Of a stretch of 64,000 bases of DNA, positions 8,763-16,903 are shown in pieces (position 1 is the stretch's first letter; each line of letters begins with the position of its first letter). The notes under the pieces were generated by a model that saw nothing but the letters and a program-made list of their open reading frames with translations, made no database searches and had not been told where the DNA came from. The stretch is from Neobacillus terrae. GTDB lineage: Bacteria > Bacillota > Bacilli > Bacillales > Cytobacillaceae. The DNA is taken from the NCBI RefSeq assembly GCF_011393025.1, contig NZ_JAAOEO010000003.1:361466-425465 (forward strand), written 5' to 3'. A program made the position numbers and the translations under genes.

Positions 8763-9188
8763 ATGATAGATGACTTTTTTGACAATTGCCTGTATTTCAC
8801 AGTCAATAAACTTTCTCGTGCCATTACAAAAATGGCTGAAGATTCCTTTAAAAAAACAGGTTTATCTCCTACTCATGCATTTTTAATGATGCTGGTTATT
8901 GATAAGCCAGGCATCTCACAGTCAGAGTTAGCAGACGCTCTGCATTTGAAGCCTTCTACTATTACTCGATTTGTTGATAAGCTCGTCGAAAAAGGTTTGA
9001 TTGAGCGTAAAACAGAGGGTAAGAGGTCTTTAAATTTTCCAACTGAAAATGGAGAAGCTATCCTTAAAGATATAAAGGATGGCTGGAAAATTCTATATCG
9101 GGCTTACTCGGATGTTTTAGGTGAAGAAGAAGGAAAAGCACTAAATAAATTAGTCAATGAGGCAGGCTCTAAACTTGAAAAACAGTAG
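8763..9188 (+). CDS. MarR-family transcriptional regulator
   Basis: This 141-residue winged-helix regulator has its helix-turn-helix at about residues 50-75 ('QSELADALHLKPSTITRFVDKL') and the wing 'GLIERKTEGKRSLNF'. The start ATG has AAGGGG 9 bases upstream. There are cysteines only at the N terminus (Cys9), so it may sense by ligand binding or through that single thiol. It lies between the divergent VOC/SDR/AKR genes and the convergent SDR/YwrO genes, and the same palindrome stands before its own promoter and before five neighbouring transcription units. It is probably the local repressor responding to aldehydes, quinones or related electrophiles. Name and ligand are unknown. Confidence 0.88.
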   Translation: MIDDFFDNCLYFTVNKLSRAITKMAEDSFKKTGLSPTHAFLMMLVIDKPGISQSELADALHLKPSTITRFVDKLVEKGLIERKTEGKRSLNFPTENGEAILKDIKDGWKILYRAYSDVLGEEEGKALNKLVNEAGSKLEKQ

Positions 9189-9195
9189 TACGTTA

Positions 9196-9232
9196 TCCTT
9201 TAATGAATATTAAAAATGTATTCATTAAAAGG
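9196..9232 (+). terminator. Hairpin after marR
   Basis: ATCCTTTAATGAATA and TATTCATTAAAAGGAT form a long stem around an 8-base loop. The tail TTCCCCTTT is only moderately T-rich, so termination is likely but not ideal. Confidence 0.55.
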
Positions 9233-9247
9233 ATTTCCCCTTTATAG

Positions 9248-9263
9248 TTGCTTGTACAAACAA
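9248..9263. promoter_or_regulatory. Predicted MarR operator O5
   Basis: TTGCTTGTACAAACAA matches the cluster consensus, about 95 bases upstream of the SDR gene at 9357. It is the first of two copies in this leader. Confidence 0.75.
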
Positions 9264-9319
9264 TAATATTGGGAGGGCAATAATCTTTAAAATTAATTTG
9301 ATTTTTTTTGTTTTTTCAT

Positions 9320-9335
9320 TTGTATATACAAACGT
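9320..9335. promoter_or_regulatory. Predicted MarR operator O6
   Basis: TTGTATATACAAACGT is a second, slightly degenerate copy before the same SDR gene, 72 bases (about seven helical turns) from O5, compatible with cooperative binding. Confidence 0.6.
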
Positions 9336-9356
9336 TGAAAGCAGGAGGAACTATTC

Positions 9357-10004
9357 ATGTCAGAAAAAGTAATGCTTATTGTGGGTGCAGGATCAGGCAT
9401 TAGCCTGAGCACTGCCAGGAAATTTGGCAAGGAAGGTTTTAAAGTAGCTCTCATTGCCCGTCGTTTAACAGCATTGCAGCAATATGAAGAAGAACTGCAG
9501 AGTGATGGAATTGAGGCAAAAGGATTTGTTGGAGATGTATCCTCAGCAGTGTCCTTAAAGGCAGCAATGGATGCTGTTTTTGAAACTTATGGAAAAGTTG
9601 ATGTTCTCTTATACAATGCGTTTTCAGGAAAGCCAGGCAAACCAACAGAATTAAGTGCAGATGCTTTAATTAATGATTTTAACATTAACGTTGCTGGAGC
9701 ACTAACAAGTGTTAAAAAAGTTGTCCCTCATATGGAAAATGGAACTATCCTTTTAACAGGCGGCGGGCTGGCACTTTATCCATATGCTAATTTTTCTTCA
9801 TTATCTATTGGAAAAGCAGGATTACGCAGTCTAGCATACAGCTTGCATCAGGAGTTGAATCCGCAAGGTATTTATGTTGGCACATTAACAATTCAAGGAT
9901 TTGTTAATGCAGGTACCTATTTCTCCCCTGAAAATATTGCAAATACGTTTTTTAGCATGTATGAAAATCAAACAGAACCAGAAATTATCTTTGAAGAAAA
10001 GTAA
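9357..10004 (+). CDS. Short-chain dehydrogenase-like protein without the catalytic tyrosine
   Basis: This 215-residue Rossmann protein has 'VGAGSGISLSTARKFG' at its N terminus and 'NAFSGKPGKP' in place of NNAG. Where active SDRs carry YxxxK, it reads L-S-I-G-K ('SSLSIGKAGLRSL'), so the tyrosine is replaced. This is a conserved type of atypical SDR rather than an obvious mutation, because the frame is intact and the ribosome site (AGGAGG) is good. It may bind NAD(P) without reducing a carbonyl, or use another acid. Two palindrome copies precede it, and two YwrO-like genes follow. Confidence 0.8.
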   Translation: MSEKVMLIVGAGSGISLSTARKFGKEGFKVALIARRLTALQQYEEELQSDGIEAKGFVGDVSSAVSLKAAMDAVFETYGKVDVLLYNAFSGKPGKPTELSADALINDFNINVAGALTSVKKVVPHMENGTILLTGGGLALYPYANFSSLSIGKAGLRSLAYSLHQELNPQGIYVGTLTIQGFVNAGTYFSPENIANTFFSMYENQTEPEIIFEEK

Positions 10005-10098
10005 AAATTGGATAACTAATAACTTTGGCCAGAAATTAGATGTATGGAACAGAAAACGAATCGAAAACTATTAAAGAAATTCAAAAGGAGACTTAACT

Positions 10099-10635
10099 AT
10101 GAAAACACTCGTCATCATCACTCACCCTAATCTTGATCAATCGCGAATTAATCGTGCCTGGATGGAGGAATTGCAAAAGCATGAAGAGATTACACTTCAT
10201 ACTCTTTATCAAGCATATCCAGATGGAAAAATTAACGTAGAACACGAACAAAGCCTGTTAGCATCACATGACCGTATTATTCTTCAATTCCCATTCTACT
10301 GGTACAGCACACCGCCTTTGCTGAAACAATGGCAGGATGAAGTTCTTTCCTACGGATGGGCATATGGAGAAGGCGGTGACAAGCTTCACGGGAAGGAACT
10401 AGGCCTTGCGATTTCTACCTTTGGCCCACAAGATTCTTACCAGTCAACTGGGTACAATCATTTTACCATGGAGACCTTAACCACTCCTTTACAGCAAACT
10501 AGCAATCTTATTGGTACTCAATTTATGCCATTATTCGTGCTGAATGGTGTTATGCATATCTCAGATACAGAACTTGCAGAAAATGCTAAAGGATATGTTG
10601 ATTACGTTCTTCAGCCTTCCTTGATGGAAGCTTAA
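10099..10635 (+). CDS. NAD(P)H dehydrogenase (quinone), YwrO-like, copy 1
   Basis: This 178-residue flavodoxin-fold FMN/FAD reductase of the YwrO/KefF/MdaB group begins 'MKTLVIITHPNLDQSRINRAW' and contains 'ILQFPFYWYSTPPLLKQWQDEV', the flavin- and substrate-contacting segment typical of the group. Such enzymes carry out two-electron reduction of quinones and nitroaromatics in the cytoplasm. It lies 94 bases after the atypical SDR with no terminator between, so it is probably in the same MarR-controlled transcript. AAGGAGA precedes the ATG. It is a paralogue of the next gene. Confidence 0.88.
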   Translation: MKTLVIITHPNLDQSRINRAWMEELQKHEEITLHTLYQAYPDGKINVEHEQSLLASHDRIILQFPFYWYSTPPLLKQWQDEVLSYGWAYGEGGDKLHGKELGLAISTFGPQDSYQSTGYNHFTMETLTTPLQQTSNLIGTQFMPLFVLNGVMHISDTELAENAKGYVDYVLQPSLMEA

Positions 10636-10715
10636 TTTTAAAAATACAAAAGAGAGCTATTTCTTTCTCAAAAATGCATATTTGAAACAAATGTTTTATT
10701 TAAAATCATATTTAA

Positions 10716-10731
10716 TTGTATGTACAAACAA
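10716..10731. promoter_or_regulatory. Predicted MarR operator O7
   Basis: TTGTATGTACAAACAA, a perfect consensus match, lies 36 bases upstream of the second YwrO-like gene, which therefore probably has its own promoter in addition to read-through. Confidence 0.75.
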
Positions 10732-10766
10732 ATTATAACTCAAATCAACCAGAAAGGTGATTTTTT

Positions 10767-11306
10767 ATGAAAACCTTAGTCATCGTTGCTCATCCAAACC
10801 TGGAGCGCTCAAAAGTAAATAAAACGTGGCTGAACCGTCTTCAACAAGAAGAAGATGTAACAGTCCATAATCTATATGCACATTACCCAACATTTGAAAT
10901 CGATGCAGAAAAAGAGCAGCAGCTATTATTGGAAAATGATCGTATTGTTCTGCAATTCCCCTTCTATTGGTACAGCTCCCCTGCTTTATTAAAGCAGTGG
11001 CAGGATGTAGTTTTAACATACGGTTTTGCTTACGGATCAAAAGGAACCAGACTGCAAGGAAAAGAGTTTATGCTTGCTATTTCTTCTGGTGGTCCAGCTG
11101 AGGCTTACCAGGCAGGCGGTTACAACCATTATTCCATGAGTGAGTTAACCCGGCCATTCCAAGCAACAGCAAACCTATGCGGTATGCATTTCCTGCCCTC
11201 ATTCCTTTTACAAGGAATGATGACATTAACTGAAGAAAGACTGCAGGAAAGCGCAGAAACACTTGCTGCTTATGTAACTAATCCAAATTTGCGTGCAGGA
11301 AGCTAA
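10767..11306 (+). CDS. NAD(P)H dehydrogenase (quinone), YwrO-like, copy 2
   Basis: This 179-residue flavodoxin-fold quinone reductase is very close to Bacillus subtilis YwrO as I remember it: 'MKTLVIVAHPNLERSKVNKTW', 'VLQFPFYWYSSPALLKQWQD', 'YQAGGYNHYSMSELTRPFQATANL'. It has its own palindrome-containing leader and AGAAAGGTG ribosome site, and ends at a strong terminator. Two tandem paralogues under the same operator suggest either dosage or slightly different quinone preference. The product should detoxify quinone-like electrophiles, which fits a MarR regulator that senses them; the ligand itself is an inference. Confidence 0.9.
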   Translation: MKTLVIVAHPNLERSKVNKTWLNRLQQEEDVTVHNLYAHYPTFEIDAEKEQQLLLENDRIVLQFPFYWYSSPALLKQWQDVVLTYGFAYGSKGTRLQGKEFMLAISSGGPAEAYQAGGYNHYSMSELTRPFQATANLCGMHFLPSFLLQGMMTLTEERLQESAETLAAYVTNPNLRAGS

Positions 11307-11324
11307 ATTTATTACTTAGTAAAC

Positions 11325-11358
11325 AAAAACCCCGGCATAAAACTATGCCGGGGTTTTT
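11325..11358 (+). terminator. Strong Rho-independent terminator
   Basis: AAAAACCCCGGCATA and TATGCCGGGGTTTTT form a perfect 15-bp stem with an AAAC loop. It closes the redox cluster and could work in both directions. Confidence 0.9.
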
Positions 11359-11399
11359 AAATGTGGCGATTTACCATAAATTATAGATCGAGTTTAAGA

Positions 11400-11472
11400 T
11401 TATTGTGTTGTGTAACCGCCATCGATTGCAAAAGCTTGTCCTGTTACACTCTTAGATTTATCACTTGCACCC
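11400..11472 (-). pseudogene. C-terminal remnant of a short-chain dehydrogenase
   Basis: The minus strand encodes 'GASDKSKSVTGQAFAIDGGYTTQ' split by no stop, then TAA at 11400-11402. 'VTGQAFAIDGGYT' is the standard C-terminal motif of classical SDRs (glucose-1-dehydrogenase-like). Upstream of the fragment the frame has no SDR sequence, so only the last 24 codons survive. It shows that another SDR gene once stood here, cut off by deletion. Confidence 0.7.
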
Positions 11473-11540
11473 TAGTAAGACTTTCTTTTTTTCTTTATTT
11501 CCAAGGGAGGAACTCTATTCAATTGTGGGTAACTTTTCCC

Positions 11541-12737
11541 TTATTGCATTTTCTTTATAAAAACAACCTTCAGATAGCTGCCTTCCGGAAATTCTTTAAT
11601 GGTTTTAAAATCTTTCGGCAGAGAAAATTCTTCTATTATCTTATAACTTTTATTAGTTTCCTTAAATGCCTGGTCAATAAAGCTTTTAAATTTACTCATG
11701 TTAAAAGCACTTGAATTGGTGGAAGCTACTATAATCCCTTGATCTTCAGTAATAGCAATGGCTTCCATTAAAAGATTCTTATAGTCCTTTTCCGCGCTAA
11801 ATACCATCTTTTTAGACCTGGCAAAGCTTGGCGGATCAAGTATGACCATATCAAATTTCAGCTGATGTTTTACGGCATATTTAAAGTAATGGAAGACATC
11901 CTGGACTTTTATATCCTGTGATTCATAATCGATCCCATTCAAGCTAAACTGCTCTATGGTTTTGCTTAGACTTCGGTTTGCTAAGTCCACGCTTGTTGTT
12001 TTTGCAGCGCCCCCCAAGGCAGCAAACACCGAAAAAGCACCAGTATACGAAAAGGTATTTAGAACATTCTTTCCGTTTGCATAAGCATCCCGGATTCTTT
12101 TTCTTACATCCCTTTGATCTAAAAATACACCGACCATGGCACTTTCATTTAAATAAACAGCAAAATTCACACCATTTTCTTTTACAATAATCGGGAAAGC
12201 TCCTCTTTCTCCTGTTACAAAATCATCATCTTCGATATACTTTCCACTGACATCGAATCTCTTCTTTTGATATATCGCTTTAAATTCAGTTAACTCTTTT
12301 AACGCATTTACAATATAGTCTCGGAACTCGTAAATACCTTTGCTGTACCAGTTGATTAAATAGTAGCCATCAAAATATTCAATGGTTAACCCACCCAAAC
12401 CATCACCTTCGCCATTCACAATTCGGAACGCATTGGTATCCTCGCTTTGAAAAAACGGCTCCCTAATCTTAATCGCATCTTTAATTTTATTAGTAAAAAA
12501 ACTTTGGTCGATTTGTTCCTTTTCTTTTCTGCTGAGAACCCATCCATAACCTTTATTTTGTTTACCATAGTATCCCTTTGCTATAAAATGATTCATTTCA
12601 TCCACAAGCCGGACAATGTTCCCCTCTTCAGAAGCATCATTTATGTTTATAATTGCTTCCTTCATAATAAGCGGATAACCATTTTTATATTTATTTACAA
12701 ACTTACCTTTTACCTTTAAAGTAACTTCTCTTTTCAT
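11541..12737 (-). CDS. Class I SAM-dependent rRNA methyltransferase, RlmI-like
   Basis: The 398-residue product has an N-terminal PUA-like domain (about 1-75), a linker of the RlmI type containing 'FQSEDTNAFRIVNGEGDGLGGL', and a Rossmann methyltransferase with SAM motif 'NTFSYTGAFSV', acidic 'TSVDLANRSL' and catalytic 'DPPSFARSKK'. RlmI makes m5C1962 in E. coli 23S rRNA; the Bacillus YwbD group is related, and the target here is inferred. ATG 12737 is preferred because AGAAGGG is 8 bases upstream; a GTG at 12761 lies before it. No partner genes are nearby. Confidence 0.88.
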   Translation of the reverse strand: MKREVTLKVKGKFVNKYKNGYPLIMKEAIININDASEEGNIVRLVDEMNHFIAKGYYGKQNKGYGWVLSRKEKEQIDQSFFTNKIKDAIKIREPFFQSEDTNAFRIVNGEGDGLGGLTIEYFDGYYLINWYSKGIYEFRDYIVNALKELTEFKAIYQKKRFDVSGKYIEDDDFVTGERGAFPIIVKENGVNFAVYLNESAMVGVFLDQRDVRKRIRDAYANGKNVLNTFSYTGAFSVFAALGGAAKTTSVDLANRSLSKTIEQFSLNGIDYESQDIKVQDVFHYFKYAVKHQLKFDMVILDPPSFARSKKMVFSAEKDYKNLLMEAIAITEDQGIIVASTNSSAFNMSKFKSFIDQAFKETNKSYKIIEEFSLPKDFKTIKEFPEGSYLKVVFIKKMQ

Positions 12738-12970
12738 CTTGTCATCCCTTCTCGAAGACACCGATCATAACGAAAAAACCTAAATGTTTATATTAAAACC
12801 TAATAGCACTGGGCAATATCTACTCCAATAACTCCTCGTAATTATACCTTCTGATGGAATTTAGTTGCAAATACACCGAAATCTAATGATTCTGCCTCAT
12901 CCATAATTAGGGATGCTAAAGTTCATTGAAAGGTGCGTGAACTATAAGTTAGCTAACACAAAAAATAACT

Positions 12971-13000
12971 AAAAAAAATGACTTACCCTTTAGGCAAGTC
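12971..13000 (-). terminator. Terminator overlapping the end of a small gene
   Basis: GACTTGCC and GGGTAAGTC (minus strand) pair around TAAA, followed by ATTTTTTTT. The left arm is made of the gene's last codons and the stop codon lies in the right arm. Confidence 0.65.
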
Positions 13001-13174
13001 AAGTCCTTGATAGGCTGACTGAAATTTTCCGCCTGCAGCCACCTCTGCATGATACAGCGCTTTTAGAGCAAAGCTTTTCTCCAGATCATGTTCTTTCATT
13101 ATCTCTTTTAGTCTCTTTTGTAATTCTTTATTATCCTTAACAAGCTTTTGCATTTGTGATTGTACATACTTCAT
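12983..13174 (-). CDS. Small hypothetical coiled-coil protein
   Basis: I do not recognise this 63-residue protein. From ATG 13174 it reads 'MKYVQSQMQKLVKDNKELQKRL', a charged amphipathic helix with heptad character, then a helical segment and a short tail ending 'QGLDLPKG'. GGGAG lies 11 bases upstream of the ATG; an in-frame TTG at 13183 is too close to it. The codon pattern, ribosome site and dedicated terminator support a real gene. No signal peptide or metal motif is visible and the neighbours give no functional hint. Confidence 0.6.
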   Translation of the reverse strand: MKYVQSQMQKLVKDNKELQKRLKEIMKEHDLEKSFALKALYHAEVAAGGKFQSAYQGLDLPKG

Positions 13175-13183
13175 TACTAACAA

Positions 13184-13520
13184 AACTCCCTTCCTACTTC
13201 CAATTTATATTGATCCCAGGCATGACTGCAGTTCATTTATATGAATAACGCCGATTAGTCCCTTAAACATAATACTCGAAGATATACTACCCGAATTAGG
13301 AGCTTATAATACTGTTTAGGCTTGCTATAGATTATCACCATTCAATTTAACTCCAAATTAAATACAGGACAATCTATAACATTATTACTCGCCTGAATGA
13401 AAGGGTTCATATCAGCCACAATAAAAAGGATTACCGTTAGACTAATTGTTTTTAGCAATTACATAAAGTAAATCGGCTTGATTTTTATTACGTTCAGCGC
13501 ATGGTTTAGGAGAATCTGAT
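13184..13520. other. Intergenic region upstream of the EndoU-like gene
   Basis: AT-rich and without a convincing open frame, RNA gene or operator. The leader of the EndoU-like gene ends with TTTAGGAGAATCTGAT before its ATG, an adequate ribosome site. Confidence 0.4.
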
Positions 13521-14357
13521 ATGAATATCTACCAGGCTATTTGGGACGCAGATATGAGAGGCAATGGTATTCGGCCAATCTTACCTAATGAAAAAGGTGA
13601 TATTTCACAAGGATTCGTTGTTGTAGATATGGAAAGCGGTAATTCTCAACATTTTATTTTAAGGGATATACATATACCGGATAAAAAAAGAAGCAGCTAT
13701 CTTTTGTTCGAAAAGCTCCTGGATAACTTTTCACTGAATCAAACAAGTAAAGAAAAGAATACAGAGAGTGAAGCTAATGAAATTGAAGACTTTTTATCAA
13801 TGGCTATAAGCTCCCCTCCAATGGTAATTGCTAAAAAGTTTATTGAGGAGAATAACCAAATTGAATTAACCCCCTCCGAGTGGTATACATATCTATACGA
13901 ACTATGGTTTCGGCAATTTGATTGGGAAAGCGGCAAGGATTTATCCGGCTTCGAGCATGTCTTTATTGGGGAACAAAAAGGAAGAAAGCTGGTAGGTCAT
14001 CATTTTTGGTATAAATACTGGCTTGAAGTTAGTAATGTTATACATCATAAAGACCAACTTGATATAAGCTGTGCCAATCAACAGGAACAAAATCCTGTCG
14101 CACCAATAGTAGTGACAATTAGCTTCCATTTAAAGGCTTACGATTTTGCCAAAAGACGTTTTATTAAAATCTTCAAGAAAAAATGTGCATTCTTTGTTGG
14201 CCTGAGCCCTGAGGGACTTTTAGCAATGGGAACTGTTCGAGCTATGCCTAATGCACCTGTTAACTCATTAATTAACGGTGTCACTTACACGCTTGAACTA
14301 ATTAAAAGCCCTGATGGAAAAAGCATTCGAACTTTTTACCCCGTTTTTGCAACCTAA
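13521..14357 (+). CDS. EndoU (XendoU-fold) endoribonuclease homologue
   Basis: The 278-residue protein resembles complete XendoU enzymes rather than the short EndoU domains of toxins. The N terminus 'IYQAIWDADMRGNGIRP' corresponds to the 'LW.AD.NR..PG' start of the family. The core contains 'GFEHVFIGEQKGRKLVGHHFW' split between His146 and His160/161, the two catalytic histidines, and 'CAFFVGLSPEG' preceded by lysines 219-221, the expected catalytic lysine region. It ends 'TFYPVF'. There is no signal peptide, no toxin delivery domain and no adjacent immunity gene. EndoU enzymes cut single-stranded RNA at uridylates; activity here is inferred. It stands alone, 100 bases before a sulfur transporter. 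Confidence 0.75.
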   Translation: MNIYQAIWDADMRGNGIRPILPNEKGDISQGFVVVDMESGNSQHFILRDIHIPDKKRSSYLLFEKLLDNFSLNQTSKEKNTESEANEIEDFLSMAISSPPMVIAKKFIEENNQIELTPSEWYTYLYELWFRQFDWESGKDLSGFEHVFIGEQKGRKLVGHHFWYKYWLEVSNVIHHKDQLDISCANQQEQNPVAPIVVTISFHLKAYDFAKRRFIKIFKKKCAFFVGLSPEGLLAMGTVRAMPNAPVNSLINGVTYTLELIKSPDGKSIRTFYPVFAT

Positions 14358-14457
14358 GATTTGGAAGGATCTTACTCCTTTACTTTCAATTAAAATTGTA
14401 TTACTATTGTTAAGTCATAAATTCATACTAAATCTATCGGTTATGGGGGTAAATAAA

Positions 14458-15717
14458 TTGGCACAAACAGTAGTTAGCACTACTAAACCATTACATCACA
14501 AATCCCAATCGACCACTATTGTATCTAACTTAAGCCCAATGCAAAAGGGATTGGTTGTTGTCGGGATTATTATATCTCTTATTCTATTATTTGCTATTGT
14601 CCATTCATCCAATTGGACACAAGGCAGCCTATTCCTTATAGGTTTACTTTTGGGAGCAACATTGCTTTATGCCCGCTTTGGTTTTACATCAGCTTTCCGC
14701 AGACTTGTTTCCGTTGGGAATGTTCAAGGGCTTCAGGCACATATGCTTATGTTTGCTGTCTCAACTACATTATTTGCAATTATATTAAGTACCGGCTTTA
14801 GCTTTACCGGAATTGCTCCAAAAGGCTACGTTTCCCCTGTTGGTGTCAGCGTAATATTCGGTGCCTTTCTTTTTGGAATAGGCATGCAGCTTGGTAATGG
14901 ATGCGCCTCAGGAACCTTGTATAGCTTGGGCGGAGGTTCATCTTCCATGATTTTAACTCTTATCGCCTTTATTGCAGGTTCAACCCTTGGAGCTTATCAC
15001 CTTCCGTTTTGGAATAACACTCCGACTCTCCCAGCTATTTCTTTAGCTGAAACAACAGGTCTTGGATATTTTGGTGCCTGGCTCCTTCAAATGGTAGTGT
15101 TTATCGCCATTTACTGGGTTACTGTTAAAATTGCTAAAAAGAAAAATCCGCCAATGATGAAACCACTTCCGACAACAACAGGATGGAAAAAGGTTTTACG
15201 TGGTTCATGGCCATTATTTACTGCTGCGATTGTATTGGCAGTACTCAATGCTTTAGTTCTTACTGTTCGCGGAAATCCATGGGGAATAACTTCAGCCTTT
15301 GCTCTATGGGGTGGAAAGTTCCTTAATGCAGCAGGTGTCGATGTTTCCAGCTGGGGTTATTTTGCTGGACCTAATGGACAGGCTCTTAAAAATACAGTCT
15401 TAGCTGATTCTACAAGTGTCATGAACTTTGGAATCATCTTGGGAGCCTTTATTTCAGCTTCCTTCCAGGGCACTTTTAAACCTAAAAAAATTAAGCTAGG
15501 TGTAGCTGGAGCGGCCATTCTTGGAGGATTATTGATGGGATATGGATCCCGACTTGCATTCGGCTGTAACATAGGAGCCTATTTCAGCGGAATCTCTTCC
15601 TTTAGTCTTCACGGATGGGTTTGGGCCATTATGGCGATGCTTGGAACATTCGCAGCTTTATTTATACGCCCATTATTTGGATTGAAAGTTCCCTCTTCTA
15701 AAGACACATTCTGTTAA
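14458..15717 (+). CDS. YeeE/YedE-family sulfur (thiosulfate) transporter
   Basis: This 419-residue integral membrane protein has about nine or ten hydrophobic segments and the two conserved cysteine motifs of the YeeE/YedE family, 'GNGCASGTLYSLGGGS' and 'AFGCNIGAYFSGI'. TsuA, the characterised member, imports thiosulfate with such cysteines. The start is TTG 14458, with GGGGGT 7 bases upstream; the frame can be extended to 14314, but that would overlap the previous gene. No TusA-like gene lies next to it, unlike in many genomes. The substrate is probably thiosulfate or a related sulfur anion; selenium has been proposed for some relatives. Confidence 0.85.
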   Translation: MAQTVVSTTKPLHHKSQSTTIVSNLSPMQKGLVVVGIIISLILLFAIVHSSNWTQGSLFLIGLLLGATLLYARFGFTSAFRRLVSVGNVQGLQAHMLMFAVSTTLFAIILSTGFSFTGIAPKGYVSPVGVSVIFGAFLFGIGMQLGNGCASGTLYSLGGGSSSMILTLIAFIAGSTLGAYHLPFWNNTPTLPAISLAETTGLGYFGAWLLQMVVFIAIYWVTVKIAKKKNPPMMKPLPTTTGWKKVLRGSWPLFTAAIVLAVLNALVLTVRGNPWGITSAFALWGGKFLNAAGVDVSSWGYFAGPNGQALKNTVLADSTSVMNFGIILGAFISASFQGTFKPKKIKLGVAGAAILGGLLMGYGSRLAFGCNIGAYFSGISSFSLHGWVWAIMAMLGTFAALFIRPLFGLKVPSSKDTFC

Positions 15718-15738
15718 TTAGATAATAATAAGTATACT

Positions 15739-15774
15739 GCTTGCAGAAAAAGTAACTCTGCAAGCTTCTTTTAT
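15739..15774 (+). terminator. Rho-independent terminator
   Basis: GCTTGCAGA and TCTGCAAGC pair around a 9-base loop, followed by TTCTTTT. Confidence 0.75.
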
Positions 15775-15814
15775 ATCTAGATTGCCTTATTAAGTGAGGT
15801 AAAAGCATAGCAAC

Positions 15815-15843
15815 AAAGGAGACCTTTTAAGGGTCTCCTTTTT
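15815..15843. terminator. Bidirectional terminator
   Basis: AAAGGAGACC and GGTCTCCTTT form a 10-bp stem flanked by A and T runs. It reaches the stop codon of the minus-strand transporter gene and serves the convergent pair. Confidence 0.75.
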
Positions 15844-16903
15844 ATGACTTCTCTTTAGCCATTGATTTTGAATACTTTCTTAAACTATCAAATAAATGTT
15901 TGATCAATCCAAGGAATACCCATATCCATGCTGCCATCGCGATATAAACCATAATATGGGGAATTACTATTAAAAAAGAAACCTTTAAGGCTTTCGATAG
16001 CTGAAAGGTGCCGGCTGTGTACATCGAAAGTGGGAAAACCATTCCCCAAAGCTGCGAATCGTAAGAAAGCGGATAACGATGATAAAGATAACGCCAAATC
16101 ATAAGTATAAATAATAATGGGATCCACCATGTACCCATTATCCAGAAGAATAAAGTAAACCCTTTTAAAAATGGCGTAACTTCTACAAGTAAGGGCCAAA
16201 GCCGCGAATTTAAGATGAGTGTTGAACCAGCCAGTGTGGTAATGGCCACTGCCCCCATATTAATCCAATAAGGTGGCGTAAGCTCAGAGTATTCAAGTTT
16301 TAAAAAAATAAAACGATAAAAGATAAGAGTAATCATGTTGATATATAACATACATCCAAGAAAGTACATACATAAAGTAACAAACAGGATTACTCCCCGT
16401 CCTGCTTCCACATGGGATGATATGAGCGTGCCAAGTACCGAAATGGACTGTGTTGCCACCACCGCAATCAGCCATGTCCCATTAATTCCTTCTGCAATGG
16501 CCGGCTTATCCTTTCTTACAGTAACGGCCGCAAAAAAAGTATACATAACAATTTGCCATAAAAGCACAGCGAGGACCAATAAATAAATCGCTGCAGAATA
16601 GTTCCTATCAACAATAATTAGTTGGCTGCCAAGCACACAGGTCCCTGCTACTAACGTAAAAAAACCTGGTCCCTTTGTATGGCTTGTTAGATCCTCTAAT
16701 ACCCTGGGAAAATAGCCAAAAAGACGAATAAGAGTAAGTATCCATAATGAAAGATAGGCAATTAAATTAATATACAATAATATCTTTGGAAATGATTCCA
16801 TCCCAAGCTGAAAGGTTCCTATTGATAATGCCCCCGTTGCCATCACGAGTGCAAAATATCCTGGAGAAAGATTTACAGCTTTTTGTTTTAAAAAGGAAAA
16901 CAC
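15842..16903 (-). CDS. TehA/Mae1 (TDT, SLAC1-fold) family transporter
   Basis: The 353-residue protein has ten predicted membrane helices and begins 'MFSFLKQKAVNLSPGYFALVMATGALSIG', the usual opening of tellurite-resistance/dicarboxylate transporters. 'SPGYFALVMATGALSIG' is the family's first-helix signature. Members carry anions such as C4-dicarboxylates, sulfite or chloride; given the neighbouring sulfur transporter, sulfite export is one possibility but is only context. The ATG has AGGAGTGAG about 6-9 bases upstream. It is convergent with the sulfur transporter and has no operon partners. Confidence 0.82.
   Translation of the reverse strand: MFSFLKQKAVNLSPGYFALVMATGALSIGTFQLGMESFPKILLYINLIAYLSLWILTLIRLFGYFPRVLEDLTSHTKGPGFFTLVAGTCVLGSQLIIVDRNYSAAIYLLVLAVLLWQIVMYTFFAAVTVRKDKPAIAEGINGTWLIAVVATQSISVLGTLISSHVEAGRGVILFVTLCMYFLGCMLYINMITLIFYRFIFLKLEYSELTPPYWINMGAVAITTLAGSTLILNSRLWPLLVEVTPFLKGFTLFFWIMGTWWIPLLFILMIWRYLYHRYPLSYDSQLWGMVFPLSMYTAGTFQLSKALKVSFLIVIPHIMVYIAMAAWIWVFLGLIKHLFDSLRKYSKSMAKEKS

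Noticed and set aside
8860..9188. Assignment of the MarR protein to OhrR, MhqR or YodB
   Set aside because: The operator differs from the boxes of those regulators and the sequence is not close enough for a name.
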